Position numbers and translations under genes: made by a program | Part shown: one piece after another, positions 1-9,212 of the stretch | Numbering within the stretch: position 1 is the stretch's first letter | How the letters are laid out: every line of letters begins with the position of its first letter | Source: Falsiroseomonas bella | GTDB lineage: Bacteria > Pseudomonadota > Alphaproteobacteria > Acetobacterales > Acetobacteraceae | DNA length: 64,000 nucleotides | Direction: 5' to 3' | Assembly: GCF_003173615.1 (NCBI RefSeq) | Contig: NZ_QGNA01000002.1 | Span: 620,001-684,000, forward strand | The notes under the pieces: generated by a model | Seen by the model: only the letters and a program-made list of their open reading frames with translations | Databases searched by the model: none | What the model was told of the DNA's origin: nothing

Positions 1-1214
1 CGCTGTTCCTGCTGCCGCTCGGCGTCCTGCTCTATGTCGAGGGCGGCGTGCCCGCGCTCGGCGAGATGGTGATCGGCAAGCTGGACGGCTACCTGCTGGT
101 CGCCATCCCGCTCTTCATGCTGATGGCGCATATCATGGTGCGCGGGAAGGTTGTGGACGACCTGTACGGCGCCGCCTTCGGCCTGCTGCGCCGCGTGCGC
201 GGCGGCGTCGGCATGGCGACCGTCGCGGCCTGCACGATCTTCGCCGCGATCAGCGGCAGCTCCGTCGCCACGGCGCTGACCATCGGCAAGATCGCGATCC
301 CGCAGATGCTGCGCTACGGCATGTCGCGCCGCGGCGCCTTTGGCGTGGTGGCGGGCGGCGGCACGCTCGGCATCCTGATCCCGCCCTCGGCGCCGATGGT
401 GCTCTACGCCTATGTCACCGAGACCTCGGTCGCCGCGCTGTTCCTCGCCGGCGTCATCCCCGGGCTGATGATGGCATGCATGTTCGCGCTCTATGTCTTC
501 CTCACGGAAGGCAAGGCGCGCGCGCCCGACGACGAGGCGTCGGCCGAGATGGAGAGCGGTGTCGCGCTGCGCGCCTGCTGGTCGCTCAGCCTGCCGATCT
601 TCGTGCTCGGCGGCATCTATCTCGGCGTCTTCACGGCCACGGAGGCGGCGGGCACCGGCACGCTCTACGCCCTGATGATCGCGGCGCTGATCTACCGCAC
701 GCTGACATGGCGCGACATGCTGGACGGCGTGCAGGAGGCGACGCGCACCTCCGCGATGCTGCTGATGATCATCGCGGGGGCGGCAATCTACGGCTACATG
801 CTGACCAAGCTGCAGGTGCCGCAGGAGCTGACGCAACTCGTCGCCGATCTCGGCCTCTCGCGCACCGGCTTCCTGATCGCGATGATGGTGCTGCTGTTCG
901 TGCTCGGGCTGGTGCTGGAGAGCTTCTCGATCATCCTGCTCACCATGCCGGCGATCCTGCCGCTGCTCGGCACGCTCGGCATCGACAAGGTCTGGTACGG
1001 CGTGCTGCTGACCTTGAGCCTGGAGATGGCGCTGATCTCGCCGCCCGTGGCGCTGAACCTCGTGGTGATCAAGGCGATCACCGGCGCCTCGCTCGGCGAG
1101 GTGAACCGCAGCATCTACCCCTACATGCTGATGCTGGCCCTGGGGACCGCGCTGCTCATCGCCTTCCCCGAGATCGCGCTGTGGCTGCCGCGCCTGGCAG
1201 GCTACGGCGGCTGA
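1..1214 (+). CDS. TRAP transporter large permease (DctM type), 5'-truncated by window edge
   Basis: The reading frame is already open at the first bases (codon phase from base 3), so the true start lies outside the window; a GTG at 48 is internal. About 403 codons are visible. The protein is almost wholly hydrophobic, with many membrane helices, and carries DctM-family stretches such as AAISGSSVATALTIG and GGTLGILIPPSAPMVLYAY. In the family this subunit forms the sodium-driven channel of a tripartite ATP-independent periplasmic transporter for organic acids, with a small permease and a periplasmic receptor that would lie upstream of the window. The last codons overlap the convergent M23 peptidase gene by 13 bases. 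Substrate unknown. Confidence 0.93.
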   Translation, partial: LFLLPLGVLLYVEGGVPALGEMVIGKLDGYLLVAIPLFMLMAHIMVRGKVVDDLYGAAFGLLRRVRGGVGMATVAACTIFAAISGSSVATALTIGKIAIPQMLRYGMSRRGAFGVVAGGGTLGILIPPSAPMVLYAYVTETSVAALFLAGVIPGLMMACMFALYVFLTEGKARAPDDEASAEMESGVALRACWSLSLPIFVLGGIYLGVFTATEAAGTGTLYALMIAALIYRTLTWRDMLDGVQEATRTSAMLLMIIAGAAIYGYMLTKLQVPQELTQLVADLGLSRTGFLIAMMVLLFVLGLVLESFSIILLTMPAILPLLGTLGIDKVWYGVLLTLSLEMALISPPVALNLVVIKAITGASLGEVNRSIYPYMLMLALGTALLIAFPEIALWLPRLAGYGG

Positions 1215-1726
1215 GGCGGCGGGCAGGGAGCCAGACCGAACACCGGGGCCGGATCCACGCGCTGCCCGTCAACGAGCAGTTCAAGATGCAGATGCGTGCC
1301 ATAGGTGATGCCGGTGCGGCCGATCCGCGCGATCCGCTCGCCGGCGGCGACGCGCCGCTGGCCGCCGGCCAGCGCCGGCGCGACCGTGCCGAGATGGGCG
1401 TAGCGCGTGACGCGCCCGTCGGCGTGCCGAAGCTCGACCTCCAGCCCGACGCCGGCGCGTGTGGTGCGGCGGATGGCGATCACCTCGCCGGCCGCCGCCG
1501 CGCGCACCCAGGCGCCGGCCGGGGCCGGGATGTCGATGCCCTGATGGAAGCGGCTGGCGCGTGGCCCCGTCTCCGCCCGAGACCCGAAGGGCGATGAGAT
1601 GCAGGCCGGGGCGAGCGGAGGCTGGAAGGTGACCGGCTCCGCCACCGCCGCGGACGCCCAGGCGCCCAGCGCGCCGAGAGCGCGCAGCGGAATCGACAGG
1701 GGCGAAGCCGCGCACGGCAGGGACAT
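1202..1726 (-). CDS. M23 family metallopeptidase (LytM-like), exported
   Basis: The protein is 174 aa from the chosen ATG, which begins a good signal peptide (MSLPCAASPLSIPLRALGAL then an Ala-rich cleavage region, AVAEP). An in-frame start at 1810 would add 28 residues ahead of the signal and is less likely. The M23 zinc motifs are present: HQGID (H-x(3)-D) and the C-terminal HLHLE after GTH. M23 enzymes cut glycyl bonds in peptidoglycan peptides or, when degenerate, activate amidases; here the ligands look intact, so an active periplasmic endopeptidase is inferred. It stands alone, convergent with the TRAP permease. Confidence 0.85.
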   Translation of the reverse strand: MSLPCAASPLSIPLRALGALGAWASAAVAEPVTFQPPLAPACISSPFGSRAETGPRASRFHQGIDIPAPAGAWVRAAAAGEVIAIRRTTRAGVGLEVELRHADGRVTRYAHLGTVAPALAGGQRRVAAGERIARIGRTGITYGTHLHLELLVDGQRVDPAPVFGLAPCPPPQPP

Positions 1727-1824
1727 GCCGCGCATCCAGCACATCGGCGGCGCGATCCACAACGTCGCGGTGAAGCCCGCCGCGCGCCCCGGGCCTGCGT
1801 TGTCCCGCAAGCGCCAGGCAAGCG

Positions 1825-2781
1825 TCAGGCCGGCGTGTATTTCCCGCCTGTCTGCTTCGCCAGGATGCCGGTCGGCGGCGGCGTCTCGCCCGTGGCGCGC
1901 ATCTTCTCGGCTTCCTGGTTCCGCGTCGCGCGGGTCCAGCTGCGCTTCAGGTCGTCGCGCACATGCACGCGCAGCTTGCCGAGGCTGCCGACCTCGAGCT
2001 CGATGACGTCGCCATCATGCAGCGCCGACAGTCCGCGGTGGTTGGTGCCGGTCGCCACCACGTCGCCGGGCTCGAGCGTGTGGATGCCGCTGAGCCAGGC
2101 GATGCATTTCGGGATCTTGTGCGCCATGTCGTTGGTGTTGAAGGCCTGGCGCACATCGCCGTTGATCGTCAGGCGGACATCCAGGTTCTGCGGGTCTGCC
2201 ACTTCGTCGGCGGTGACGATCCAGGGGCCCATCGGCGCGAAGGTGTCGCGCGACTTGGCCTGAAAGAAGACGTTGTTGGCCGGCGGCATGCCGCGCGCGG
2301 AGCCGTCGATGAAGTTCATGTAGCCGAAGACGTGGCTCATCGCCTCGGCCTCGCTGACATTGGTCGCGCGCTTGCCGATCACGAGGGCGAGCTCCGCTTC
2401 CGCCTCGAAGACGATCGCGGGGATGTCGGGCAGCACCATCGTGTCGCCCTGGCCGATGACCGAGCTCGGTGACTTGTGGAAGGCATTGATCGGCGGCGCC
2501 GCGGGCAGCGTGCCGTCCTCCATGTAGTTCACCGCCATGCAGTCGATCTGGCGCGCGCGCGGCAGCGGCGCACGCAGGCGCACGGAGGCGAGCGGCTTGG
2601 CCGCGGCGCCTGCGACATGCGCCTCGATGCGGGCGCGATGCGCGGCGAAGTCGGCGATCAGCGCCGGCATCAGGTCCTGCGCGTCGCGATGCGGCAGCGC
2701 GGTGAGCAGCGACGTGACATCCACGATGCCGTCGCCCTTCAGCACGCCGAGCCGATAGTCGTCGAAATAGGTGAGGCGCAT
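1825..2781 (-). CDS. Fumarylacetoacetate hydrolase family protein
   Basis: The protein is 318 aa. The C-terminal two thirds is a FAH-family domain: metal-binding acidic residues in VFEAEAELALVIG (about residues 124-136), the NFIDGSARG segment and a final GDVVATGTNHRG loop. Family members hydrolyse or decarboxylate diketo acids such as acylpyruvates, or hydrate 2-oxopent-4-enoate, with Mg2+ or Mn2+. An N-terminal region of about 75 residues (MRLTYFDDYRLGVL) matches the extended subgroup common in aromatic and sugar-acid catabolism. It is monocistronic and divergent from the ABC importer operon at 3030, separated by 248 bases that could hold both promoters. Exact substrate cannot be assigned. 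Confidence 0.88.
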   Translation of the reverse strand: MRLTYFDDYRLGVLKGDGIVDVTSLLTALPHRDAQDLMPALIADFAAHRARIEAHVAGAAAKPLASVRLRAPLPRARQIDCMAVNYMEDGTLPAAPPINAFHKSPSSVIGQGDTMVLPDIPAIVFEAEAELALVIGKRATNVSEAEAMSHVFGYMNFIDGSARGMPPANNVFFQAKSRDTFAPMGPWIVTADEVADPQNLDVRLTINGDVRQAFNTNDMAHKIPKCIAWLSGIHTLEPGDVVATGTNHRGLSALHDGDVIELEVGSLGKLRVHVRDDLKRSWTRATRNQEAEKMRATGETPPPTGILAKQTGGKYTPA

Positions 2782-2964
2782 GCGTTTCCCCCGGGATCGG
2801 CTTCAGCGGCGTTACCCGGCGGTCAGGAAGACCGGCCGCAGATGACCGCCGCGACATCCGGTCGCTGCCGATACGCGCGCGAGGCTAGGAGGCGGCGAAG
2901 CGGGGCGTCAAGCGGCGTCCGGGCGGCGGCGGAGCGCCCGGGCGACGCAGCCGAAAATGACCAG

Positions 2965-2992
2965 TTGTCCACACCCGCCGCTCAGCTATGCT
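2965..2992 (+). promoter_or_regulatory. Candidate sigma70-type promoter of the ABC importer operon
   Basis: TTGTCC at 2965-2970 and TATGCT at 2987-2992 are separated by 16 bases, ending 37 bases before the ATG at 3030. The surrounding sequence is less GC-rich than the coding DNA. This is a pattern match only. The rest of the 248-base divergent spacer must also hold the minus-strand promoter for the FAH-family gene, which I could not place. Confidence 0.4.
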
Positions 2993-3029
2993 GGCCTCCA
3001 ACGATCCAAGACCAATGGGAGAAGCGTTC

Positions 3030-4058
3030 ATGAGCATCCATGCCACAGGGCTGTCCCGGCGCGCCGCGCTCGGGCTCCTGGCCGCGCCGCTGGTCGCGCG
3101 CGGCGCCGCCGCGCAGAACCGCAACCTGCGCCAGGTTGTCTTCGTGCAGCCGAGCCCCTCGGCCATCAACTCCTATCCGATCTTCGTCGGCATGGGCGAA
3201 GGCTACTTCCAGGCGGAAGGGCTGACCGTGCGGTCTGAGGCGGTGAACGGCTCCGGTCCCGTGCTGCAGGCCCTCTCCTCCGGCCAGGCGCAGTTCGGCC
3301 GGCCCGGCCCGGGCCCGGTGCTGCGCGCGCGGGCGCGCGGCGTGGACGTGGTATTCCTCTACAACTCCCTGCCGCGCAGTTCCTTCGGCATTCTTGTGAA
3401 GACAGGGTCGAGCTACCGGACGCCGGACCAGCTTCGCGGGAAGGTCATCGGCGTCGGCACCGCGGACGGTGCGGAGGTTGGCTTCGCACGCGCGATCTTC
3501 AGTGACCTCGGCATGCAGGAGCCTCGGGACTACCGCTTCATCCCGGTGGGCGACGGCGGGCCGGCGGTGGCGGGCTTCATGCGCGGCGACATCGAGGCCT
3601 ATGTCGGCTCCACGGCCGATGCGGCGATCCTGAACTTCCGCGGCATGGCGGTGCGCGACATCACGCCCGACAAGTACCAGACCTTCTTTGGCAACGGCTA
3701 TGTCGCCATGGGGTCGTTCATCAACGCGAATCCGCAGGTGGTGGAAGGCTTCGGCCGCGCCCTGGTGCGCGCGACGCGATTCACCAACGATCCCGCCAAC
3801 CGGGACAAGGTGCTGCGCCACCTCGCCGCGGGCAACCCGCAGGAAATCGAGAACAGGAACTTCGCGAACGCCCTGCTCGACCAGGTGCTGGAGAAGGGCA
3901 AGCCGCACGACCCGTCCAGGGGCTGGGGCTGGCAGGATCCGGCGCATTGGCGCGCCTGGCACGAGAGCCTGGTGCAGAGCAAGGAACTCGACGCGCCGCT
4001 GCCGGACCTGGAGGCGGCCTATACGAACCGCTTCGTCGAGGCCTGGAACCGGACCTGA
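3030..4058 (+). CDS. ABC transporter substrate-binding protein (SsuA/TauA/NMT1-like)
   Basis: The protein is 342 aa. The ATG at 3030 is chosen because GGAGAAG lies just upstream and it begins a twin-arginine-like signal (LSRRAALGLLAAPLVARG, then AAAQ). The mature part has the periplasmic-binding fold typical of nitrate, sulfonate, taurine and thiamine-precursor receptors (INSYPIFVGMGEGYFQAEGL; QLRGKVIGVG). It is the first gene of a receptor-ATPase-permease operon; the ATPase start follows after one base. In the family the receptor delivers small anions or precursors to the membrane permease. The ligand is unknown. Confidence 0.9.
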   Translation: MSIHATGLSRRAALGLLAAPLVARGAAAQNRNLRQVVFVQPSPSAINSYPIFVGMGEGYFQAEGLTVRSEAVNGSGPVLQALSSGQAQFGRPGPGPVLRARARGVDVVFLYNSLPRSSFGILVKTGSSYRTPDQLRGKVIGVGTADGAEVGFARAIFSDLGMQEPRDYRFIPVGDGGPAVAGFMRGDIEAYVGSTADAAILNFRGMAVRDITPDKYQTFFGNGYVAMGSFINANPQVVEGFGRALVRATRFTNDPANRDKVLRHLAAGNPQEIENRNFANALLDQVLEKGKPHDPSRGWGWQDPAHWRAWHESLVQSKELDAPLPDLEAAYTNRFVEAWNRT

Positions 4059-4059
4059 C

Positions 4060-4872
4060 ATGTCGGCCGCACGCCTAGAGGCCCTCGCCCCGTCCGGGCA
4101 GCGCGGCCGACCGGTCTATGAGCTGCGCGGGGTCAGCAAGACCTATGCGCGGCGCAACATCCAGGCACTTGGCAGCGTGGACCTGACGCTGACCGAGGGG
4201 AGCTTCTCCTCGGTGATCGGCGCGTCGGGCTGTGGCAAGTCCACGCTGCTGAAGATCATGGCGGGGCTGGTCCCCCCATCGGCGGGGCGGGTGATGCTGG
4301 CGGGCAGCCCGGTGACCGGGCCGCGCCGCGACATCGGCATGATGTTCCAGCAGGCGACGCTGTTCCCGTGGAAGACCGCGCTCGAGAACGTCGTGCTGCC
4401 CATCGAGATCCGCGACGGCAAGGCCGCGGCGCGCGCCAAGCAGGGCGAGGCGCGGGCGCTGCTGGAACTGGTCGGGCTCAAGGGCTTCGAGACCGTCTAT
4501 CCGGGCGAGCTGTCCGGCGGCATGGCGCAGCGCGCCGCGATCTGCCGCATGCTGATCACGGAGCCCGCCGTGCTGCTGCTGGACGAGCCCTTCAGCGCGC
4601 TGGACGAGCTGACGCGCGACTACATGAACATGGAGCTGCAGCGCATCTGCATGGCGCGCAACGCCACGGCGTTCCTGGTGACGCACTCCATCTCCGAGGC
4701 GGTGATCCTCTCCGACACCGTCTATGTGATGTCGCCGCGGCCTGGCCGCTTCGTGGAGGCGGTGGAGGTGGACCTGCCGCGCCCGCGAACGCTGGAGATG
4801 ATCACCACCCCGCGCTTCGGCGCACTGGTGGACCGCATCCGCAGCCATCTCGACAAGGGATCCTTCCTGTGA
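4060..4872 (+). CDS. ABC transporter ATP-binding protein (SsuB/TauB-like)
   Basis: The protein is 270 aa with all ABC ATPase motifs: Walker A GASGCGKST (residues 54-62), Q-loop MMFQQATLFPWK, signature LSGGMAQR, Walker B LLLLDEPFSALDE and the switch histidine in THSISEA. The FPWKTALENV segment and DYMNMELQRI are typical of the nitrate/sulfonate/taurine importer class. The ATG lies one base after the receptor stop, and the stop overlaps the permease GTG, so translation of the three genes is probably coupled. It powers uptake at the cytoplasmic face of the inner membrane. Confidence 0.93.
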   Translation: MSAARLEALAPSGQRGRPVYELRGVSKTYARRNIQALGSVDLTLTEGSFSSVIGASGCGKSTLLKIMAGLVPPSAGRVMLAGSPVTGPRRDIGMMFQQATLFPWKTALENVVLPIEIRDGKAAARAKQGEARALLELVGLKGFETVYPGELSGGMAQRAAICRMLITEPAVLLLDEPFSALDELTRDYMNMELQRICMARNATAFLVTHSISEAVILSDTVYVMSPRPGRFVEAVEVDLPRPRTLEMITTPRFGALVDRIRSHLDKGSFL

Positions 4873-5723
4873 GCGACGCCACCCTGCGTGCCGAGCCCGC
4901 GCCCGGCGACACCGTCTGGGTCGAGCAGGTCTCCTGGTTCGACCGCATCCCGCGTTCCGTCGCGATGGCGCTGCTGGCGGTGGCCTTCATCGCGATCTGG
5001 CACCTCGTCTCCAACTTCGGCATCGTCTCGCCCATCATCCTGCCGACGCCGGCGGAGACGCTGCGGCACCTGATCTTCGTGGGCGAGAACCTGCTCACCG
5101 GCGGCTACATGCTGGGTTCGCTGATGATCACGCTGCAGGAGCTGGTGATCTCCTTCGCGCTGGCGATCTTCATCGGCTTCACCCTCGGCGTGCTGGTGGG
5201 CGAGACCGCCTTCGGCGAGCGCGCGGTGATGCCCTATCTCGTCGCGCTCGACACCATGCCGAAGGTCGCTTTCGCGCCGATCTTCATTGCCTGGCTCGGC
5301 TTCGGGATCGAGAGCAAGGTCGCGCTGGCCACATTCATCGCCACCTTCCCGATCGTGGTCGGCACCGCGGCCGGGCTGCACGCGGCGGATGAGAATGCGC
5401 GCATGGCGTTCAAGACCATGGGCGCGACGCGCTGGCAGACGCTGGTGAAGATGAAGCTGCCGATGGGCCTGCCGCAGTTCTTCACAGGACTCAAGATCGC
5501 GGCGGTGGGCGTGATGGCCGGCGTGATCACCGGCGAGTTCCTGGGCGGCGGCAAGGGCTTCGGCGAGCTGATCCGCGTGGCCTCCACCAACCTCGACACG
5601 GCGCGGGTCTTCGCGCTGATCCTCTATCTCAGCCTGCTCGGCCTCGCGACCTTCGGGCTGGTGGTGTGGCTGGAGCGCAAGCTGGTGTTCTGGCAGCGTT
5701 CCAGCGTGCGCACGGCGGGATAG
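4869..5723 (+). CDS. ABC transporter permease (SsuC/TauC-like)
   Basis: The protein is 284 aa from a GTG start that overlaps the ATPase stop (GTGA). About six membrane helices are visible, beginning at AMALLAVAFIAIWHLVSNF. The cytoplasmic EAA-type loop that docks to the ATPase is recognisable (ENARMAFKTMGATRWQTLV). PILPTPAETL-type sequence near the first helix and LATFIATFPIVVGTAAGL are characteristic of the nitrate/sulfonate/taurine permease class. It completes the three-gene importer; only 3 bases separate it from the convergent DUF1622 gene. Confidence 0.92.
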   Translation: MSDATLRAEPAPGDTVWVEQVSWFDRIPRSVAMALLAVAFIAIWHLVSNFGIVSPIILPTPAETLRHLIFVGENLLTGGYMLGSLMITLQELVISFALAIFIGFTLGVLVGETAFGERAVMPYLVALDTMPKVAFAPIFIAWLGFGIESKVALATFIATFPIVVGTAAGLHAADENARMAFKTMGATRWQTLVKMKLPMGLPQFFTGLKIAAVGVMAGVITGEFLGGGKGFGELIRVASTNLDTARVFALILYLSLLGLATFGLVVWLERKLVFWQRSSVRTAG

Positions 5724-5726
5724 GCC

Positions 5727-6089
5727 TCACGACGCGGCGTCGCGGTGCGCCTCCGCGCGCGCCGCGGCCTCGATCTCGCGCTGCAGGAAGAAGTTCAGCA
5801 CCGTGCGCAGTGCCGCGATGGCGGCGAGCTTGCCGATGTCGTCCCAGGTCGGCGCCACGGCAGTGCGCAGGATGTCGGCGGCCAGGGTGAATTCCAGCGC
5901 GACGGCGAGCCAGCGCGCCAGGCGCAGCCGCATGTGCTCGATGCCGACCTCCACCGTGCCGCCGCGCCCGATCCAGACGCCAAGCACGCGCCAGCCGGCT
6001 TCGAGGCCCGCATAGGCGATCACCAGCACCGCCGCGACCTCCACGGCGATCGCCACCCACTGGGTGAGGTCCTTGATCAGCTCTTCCAT
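5727..6089 (-). CDS. DUF1622 family small membrane protein
   Basis: The protein is 120 aa. An N-terminal helix (VAIAVEVAAVLVIAYAGLEAG) is followed by ARWLAVALEFTLAADIL and a third hydrophobic stretch around AAIAALRTVLNFFLQREIE, the usual layout of DUF1622 inner-membrane proteins. Biochemical function of the family is not established. It is monocistronic and divergent from the HlyD-type adaptor gene, with 134 bases between the starts. Confidence 0.82.
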   Translation of the reverse strand: MEELIKDLTQWVAIAVEVAAVLVIAYAGLEAGWRVLGVWIGRGGTVEVGIEHMRLRLARWLAVALEFTLAADILRTAVAPTWDDIGKLAAIAALRTVLNFFLQREIEAAARAEAHRDAAS

Positions 6090-6223
6090 GGCGCCGCTCC
6101 GATAGCCCTTGCCCGCGGGATACTGCCCGGATCTGGCGGCTTGTCGCCGGGCCGGGAAAGCCCGCCTTGCACATCGCAGAGATATCCTGTCACGTGCATG
6201 GACGAGTCCAGGGACGTGTCGCG

Positions 6224-7375
6224 ATGCGCCTGCGCAGCCTTCTCCTCCTCCTCGCCGCGCTGGTGGTGATCGGGGGCGGGGTGGCGGTGGCGCGGCTGCG
6301 CCCCATCGCGGTCGCCGTCGCGCCGGTCGAACAGGACGTCGCCGTGACCGTCTTCGGCCTTGGCAGCGTCGAGGCGCAGGTGGTCGCGCGGATCGGTTTC
6401 GAGGTGTCCGGCACGCTGGTGCGCGTCGCCGCCGATCACGGCGATCTGGTGCGTGCCGGGGACGAACTGGCCGCGCTCAATCCTGCCAGCGCGGAAGCGC
6501 GGCTGGCGCGCGCGGAGGCCGGGCTGCAATCGGCCGAGGCGGCGGCGGCGCGCGCCGAGGCGCAGCGCGACCGCGCCGAGGCGCTCAGTGCCCAGCGTCA
6601 GGCGACGGCGCGGCGGCGGCGCGATCTGGCGACTCGCGGCGTCGGCAGCCAGGAATCGGCCGAGCTGGCCGAGACGGAGGCGGCCGCGGCTGTCGCCGAC
6701 GTCGCGGTGAACCGCGCGGATGCGGCGGTCGCCCGTGCGGCGATCGCCGATGCGCGCGCAAACCTCCTGGCCGAGCGCACGGCGCTGGCGAAGCATCGCC
6801 TCCTCGCCCCCTTCGACGCGTTGGTGGTGACGCGCCATCGCGAACCCGGCACCGCGCTGAACCCGGGCGAGGCGGTGTTCACGCTGGTGGCGCCGGACAG
6901 CTACTGGGTTCTCGCCTTCGTGGACGAGGGCCGCGCGGGCGGGCTCGCCGTCGGCCAGCCGGCCCGCGTCACGCTGCGCAGCCGACCGGGCCAGCCGATG
7001 ACGGCCGAGGTAGTGCGCATCGGGCTCGAGGCCGACCGCGTGACGGAGGAGCGCCGGGTCTGGCTGCGCTGCCGTGGCTGCCCTGGCCAGCCGGTTCTGG
7101 GAGAGCAGGCGGAGGTGCTGATCGAGACCGGTCGCCTGCCGCGTGCGCGCCTGCTGCCGGAAAGCGCGCTGCACGGCTTCGACGGCGCGAAGGGCACGAT
7201 CTGGACGGTGGAAGACGGCCGGCTTGCGCGGCGCGAGGTGCGTGTAACGGCGCGGCTTGCGGATGGTCGCGTCGCTCTGACTGAGGGCCTGCCGGAGGGC
7301 GCCGAGCCGGTGCTCCGTGCGGCGAGCGGCTTCGCGCCGGGCCGAGCGGCGAGGCCAGTGCCGGGCACGCCATGA
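6224..7375 (+). CDS. HlyD/MacA-type periplasmic adaptor of an ABC exporter (DevB-like)
   Basis: The protein is 383 aa from the ATG preceding MRLRSLLLLLAALVVIGGG, an N-terminal membrane anchor; an upstream in-frame start at 6167 would add residues that do not resemble a signal. A lipoyl/barrel-sandwich half (VEQDVAVTVFGLGSVEAQVVARIGF) is followed by an Ala/Glu/Arg-rich alpha-helical hairpin (about residues 90-190) and a second barrel half with LLAPFDALVVTRHREPGT. Adaptors of this class bridge an inner-membrane ABC exporter to an outer-membrane channel. It is coupled to the permease by an ATGA overlap. No outer-membrane TolC partner is in the window. Confidence 0.88.
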   Translation: MRLRSLLLLLAALVVIGGGVAVARLRPIAVAVAPVEQDVAVTVFGLGSVEAQVVARIGFEVSGTLVRVAADHGDLVRAGDELAALNPASAEARLARAEAGLQSAEAAAARAEAQRDRAEALSAQRQATARRRRDLATRGVGSQESAELAETEAAAAVADVAVNRADAAVARAAIADARANLLAERTALAKHRLLAPFDALVVTRHREPGTALNPGEAVFTLVAPDSYWVLAFVDEGRAGGLAVGQPARVTLRSRPGQPMTAEVVRIGLEADRVTEERRVWLRCRGCPGQPVLGEQAEVLIETGRLPRARLLPESALHGFDGAKGTIWTVEDGRLARREVRVTARLADGRVALTEGLPEGAEPVLRAASGFAPGRAARPVPGTP

Positions 7376-8505
7376 ACCTCGCCCTGGCCGATATCCGGCA
7401 CGGCATCGGCCGTTTCCTGATCACCTGCGTCGGCATCGGCCTGCTGCTCGGCGTGGCGCTGTCCATGGTCGGGATCTACCAGGGGGTCGTGCGCGAGGCG
7501 CTGGCGCTGACGCGCAGCCTCGGTGCTGAGCTCTGGGTGGTGGAACAGGGCACGCGCGGCCCCTTCGCGGAGGCGTCGCGCGTGCCGGGAGACGTGCGGG
7601 AGATGGTGGCGCGCATTCCCGGCGTCGCCGCCGCGGGCGGCCTGACGCTGCGCACCGCCGAGGCCGAGGGTCCGCAGGGGCGCATCCGCCTGCAGGTGGT
7701 GGGCTACGAGCCCGGGCGGCCCGGCGGGCCGGGCAGCCTGGTGGAGGGGCGCGCCCTCGGCGGTGCGCGCTTCGAGCTGGTGGCCGATGCACGCAGCGGC
7801 CTGCCGCTCGGCGCCACGCTGCATCTCGGCGCGGATCGCTACCGCGTGGTCGGCATCACGCGCGGCCTGGTCGCCTCCGGCGGCGATCCGCTGGTCTTCG
7901 CGACGCTGCGCGACAGCCAGGAGATGCAGTTCCGCCAGGCGCCGCCGGCGGCACGCCGCGCCCTGGCGGCCGGCGCGCTGCCGGCCGTGACGGATACCGT
8001 GAATGCCGTGGTTGCCGTGCTGCATCCGGGCGCCGACCCGAGCGCCGTAGCGGAGACGGTGCGCCGCTGGAAGCACCTCTCGGCCCTGACCGCGGCCGAG
8101 CAGGAGGACCTGCTCACGCGTTCCGTCGTGCAGCGCGCGCGCATGCAGCTGGGTATCTTCACCGTTGTGCTGCTGTTCGTCTCGGGCGTGATCATCGCCC
8201 TGATCATCTACACGATGACGATGGACAAGCGCCGCGAGATCGCGACCCTCAAGCTGATCGGCGCGCCGGACCGGACCATCGCGGGCCTTGTGCTGCAACA
8301 GGCGATGCTGATCGGTGCCTTCGGCTTCGTGGCGGGGCTCGTGCTGCTGCTGTCGGTGCGCGACCATTTTCCGCGCGCGGTCGAACTCGGCGTGTTCGAG
8401 GTCGCCGTCATGGCGGGCGTGACGGCGACGATCTGCCTGCTGGCGAGCGTGCTCTCCATCCGCGCGGCGCTGCGCATCGATCCGCAGCAGGCGCTTGGCG
8501 GATGA
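7372..8505 (+). CDS. FtsX-like ABC transporter permease (DevC/MacB type)
   Basis: The protein is 377 aa. One N-terminal helix (FLITCVGIGLLLGVALSMVG) is followed by an extracytoplasmic domain of about 230 residues with LGAELWVVEQGTRGPFAEASR, a sequence typical of DevC-class permeases. Three C-terminal helices match the FtsX domain (IFTVVLLFVSGVIIALIIYTM; MTMDKRREIATLKLIGA; the terminal LASVLSIRAALRIDP). It sits between its adaptor and ATPase with 4-bp overlaps on both sides, so the three products form one export or lipid/peptide extrusion complex. Cargo unknown; DevBCA moves glycolipid and MacAB moves macrolides or peptides in characterised cases. Confidence 0.88.
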   Translation: MNLALADIRHGIGRFLITCVGIGLLLGVALSMVGIYQGVVREALALTRSLGAELWVVEQGTRGPFAEASRVPGDVREMVARIPGVAAAGGLTLRTAEAEGPQGRIRLQVVGYEPGRPGGPGSLVEGRALGGARFELVADARSGLPLGATLHLGADRYRVVGITRGLVASGGDPLVFATLRDSQEMQFRQAPPAARRALAAGALPAVTDTVNAVVAVLHPGADPSAVAETVRRWKHLSALTAAEQEDLLTRSVVQRARMQLGIFTVVLLFVSGVIIALIIYTMTMDKRREIATLKLIGAPDRTIAGLVLQQAMLIGAFGFVAGLVLLLSVRDHFPRAVELGVFEVAVMAGVTATICLLASVLSIRAALRIDPQQALGG

Positions 8506-9206
8506 CCGCCGCGCCGCTCGTGCTGCTGGAGGGTATCGCCAAGCAGTTCGGCACCGGCGAGACGGCGGTTCGCGCGCTGTCGGACGTGAACCTGGCGGTC
8601 GGGCCCGGGGAGGTGGTCGGGCTGAAAGGCCCGTCCGGCAGCGGCAAGTCCACGCTGCTGAACGTGATCGCCTGCATCATGGCGCCGAGTGCGGGGCGGC
8701 TCAGCCTGGCCGGGGAGCCGATCTGGGACGAGCGCTACCTGGTGCGCGACCTTCGCCGCCTGCGCCGCGAGCGCATCGGCTTCATCTTCCAGTTCCACAA
8801 CCTGCTGCCCTTCCTGACCGCGCGCGACAACGTGGCGCTGGCGATGACGCTGGCGGGGCAGCCGCGCGCGCAGGCGCGGCAGCGCGCACAGGCGCTGCTG
8901 GAGGAACTGGAGGTCGGCCGGCGGGCCGATGCGATGCCGGCGCGGCTGTCGGGTGGCGAGGCGCAGCGCGTGGCCATCGCCCGGGCGCTGGCGAATGCGC
9001 CGCCGATCATCCTGGCCGACGAGCCAACGGCGGCACTGGATTCGGAACGCGCGCGCGTGGCCATGGACCTGTTGCGCCGCGTCGCGCGGGAGCGCGCGGC
9101 GGCGGTGCTGGTGGTCACGCATGACGAGAAGATCTTCGATCGCTTCGACCGCATGGTCGCGCTGCGCGACGGTCGGGTCGAAGCGGAGGTGCTGCGCTCC
9201 GCCTGA
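8502..9206 (+). CDS. ABC exporter ATP-binding protein (DevA/LolD/MacB type)
   Basis: The protein is 234 aa. Motifs in order: Walker A GPSGSGKST, Q-loop FIFQFHNLLPFLTARDNV, signature LSGGEAQRVAIARAL, Walker B IILADEPTAALD, and switch His in VVTHDEKIFDRFD. The FQFHNLLP loop and the short compact length are those of the LolD/MacB/DevA class that pairs with FtsX-like permeases. The start overlaps the permease stop (ATGA). It energises the exporter encoded by the two preceding genes. Confidence 0.92.
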   Translation: MTAAPLVLLEGIAKQFGTGETAVRALSDVNLAVGPGEVVGLKGPSGSGKSTLLNVIACIMAPSAGRLSLAGEPIWDERYLVRDLRRLRRERIGFIFQFHNLLPFLTARDNVALAMTLAGQPRAQARQRAQALLEELEVGRRADAMPARLSGGEAQRVAIARALANAPPIILADEPTAALDSERARVAMDLLRRVARERAAAVLVVTHDEKIFDRFDRMVALRDGRVEAEVLRSA

Positions 9207-9212
9207 GGCGGG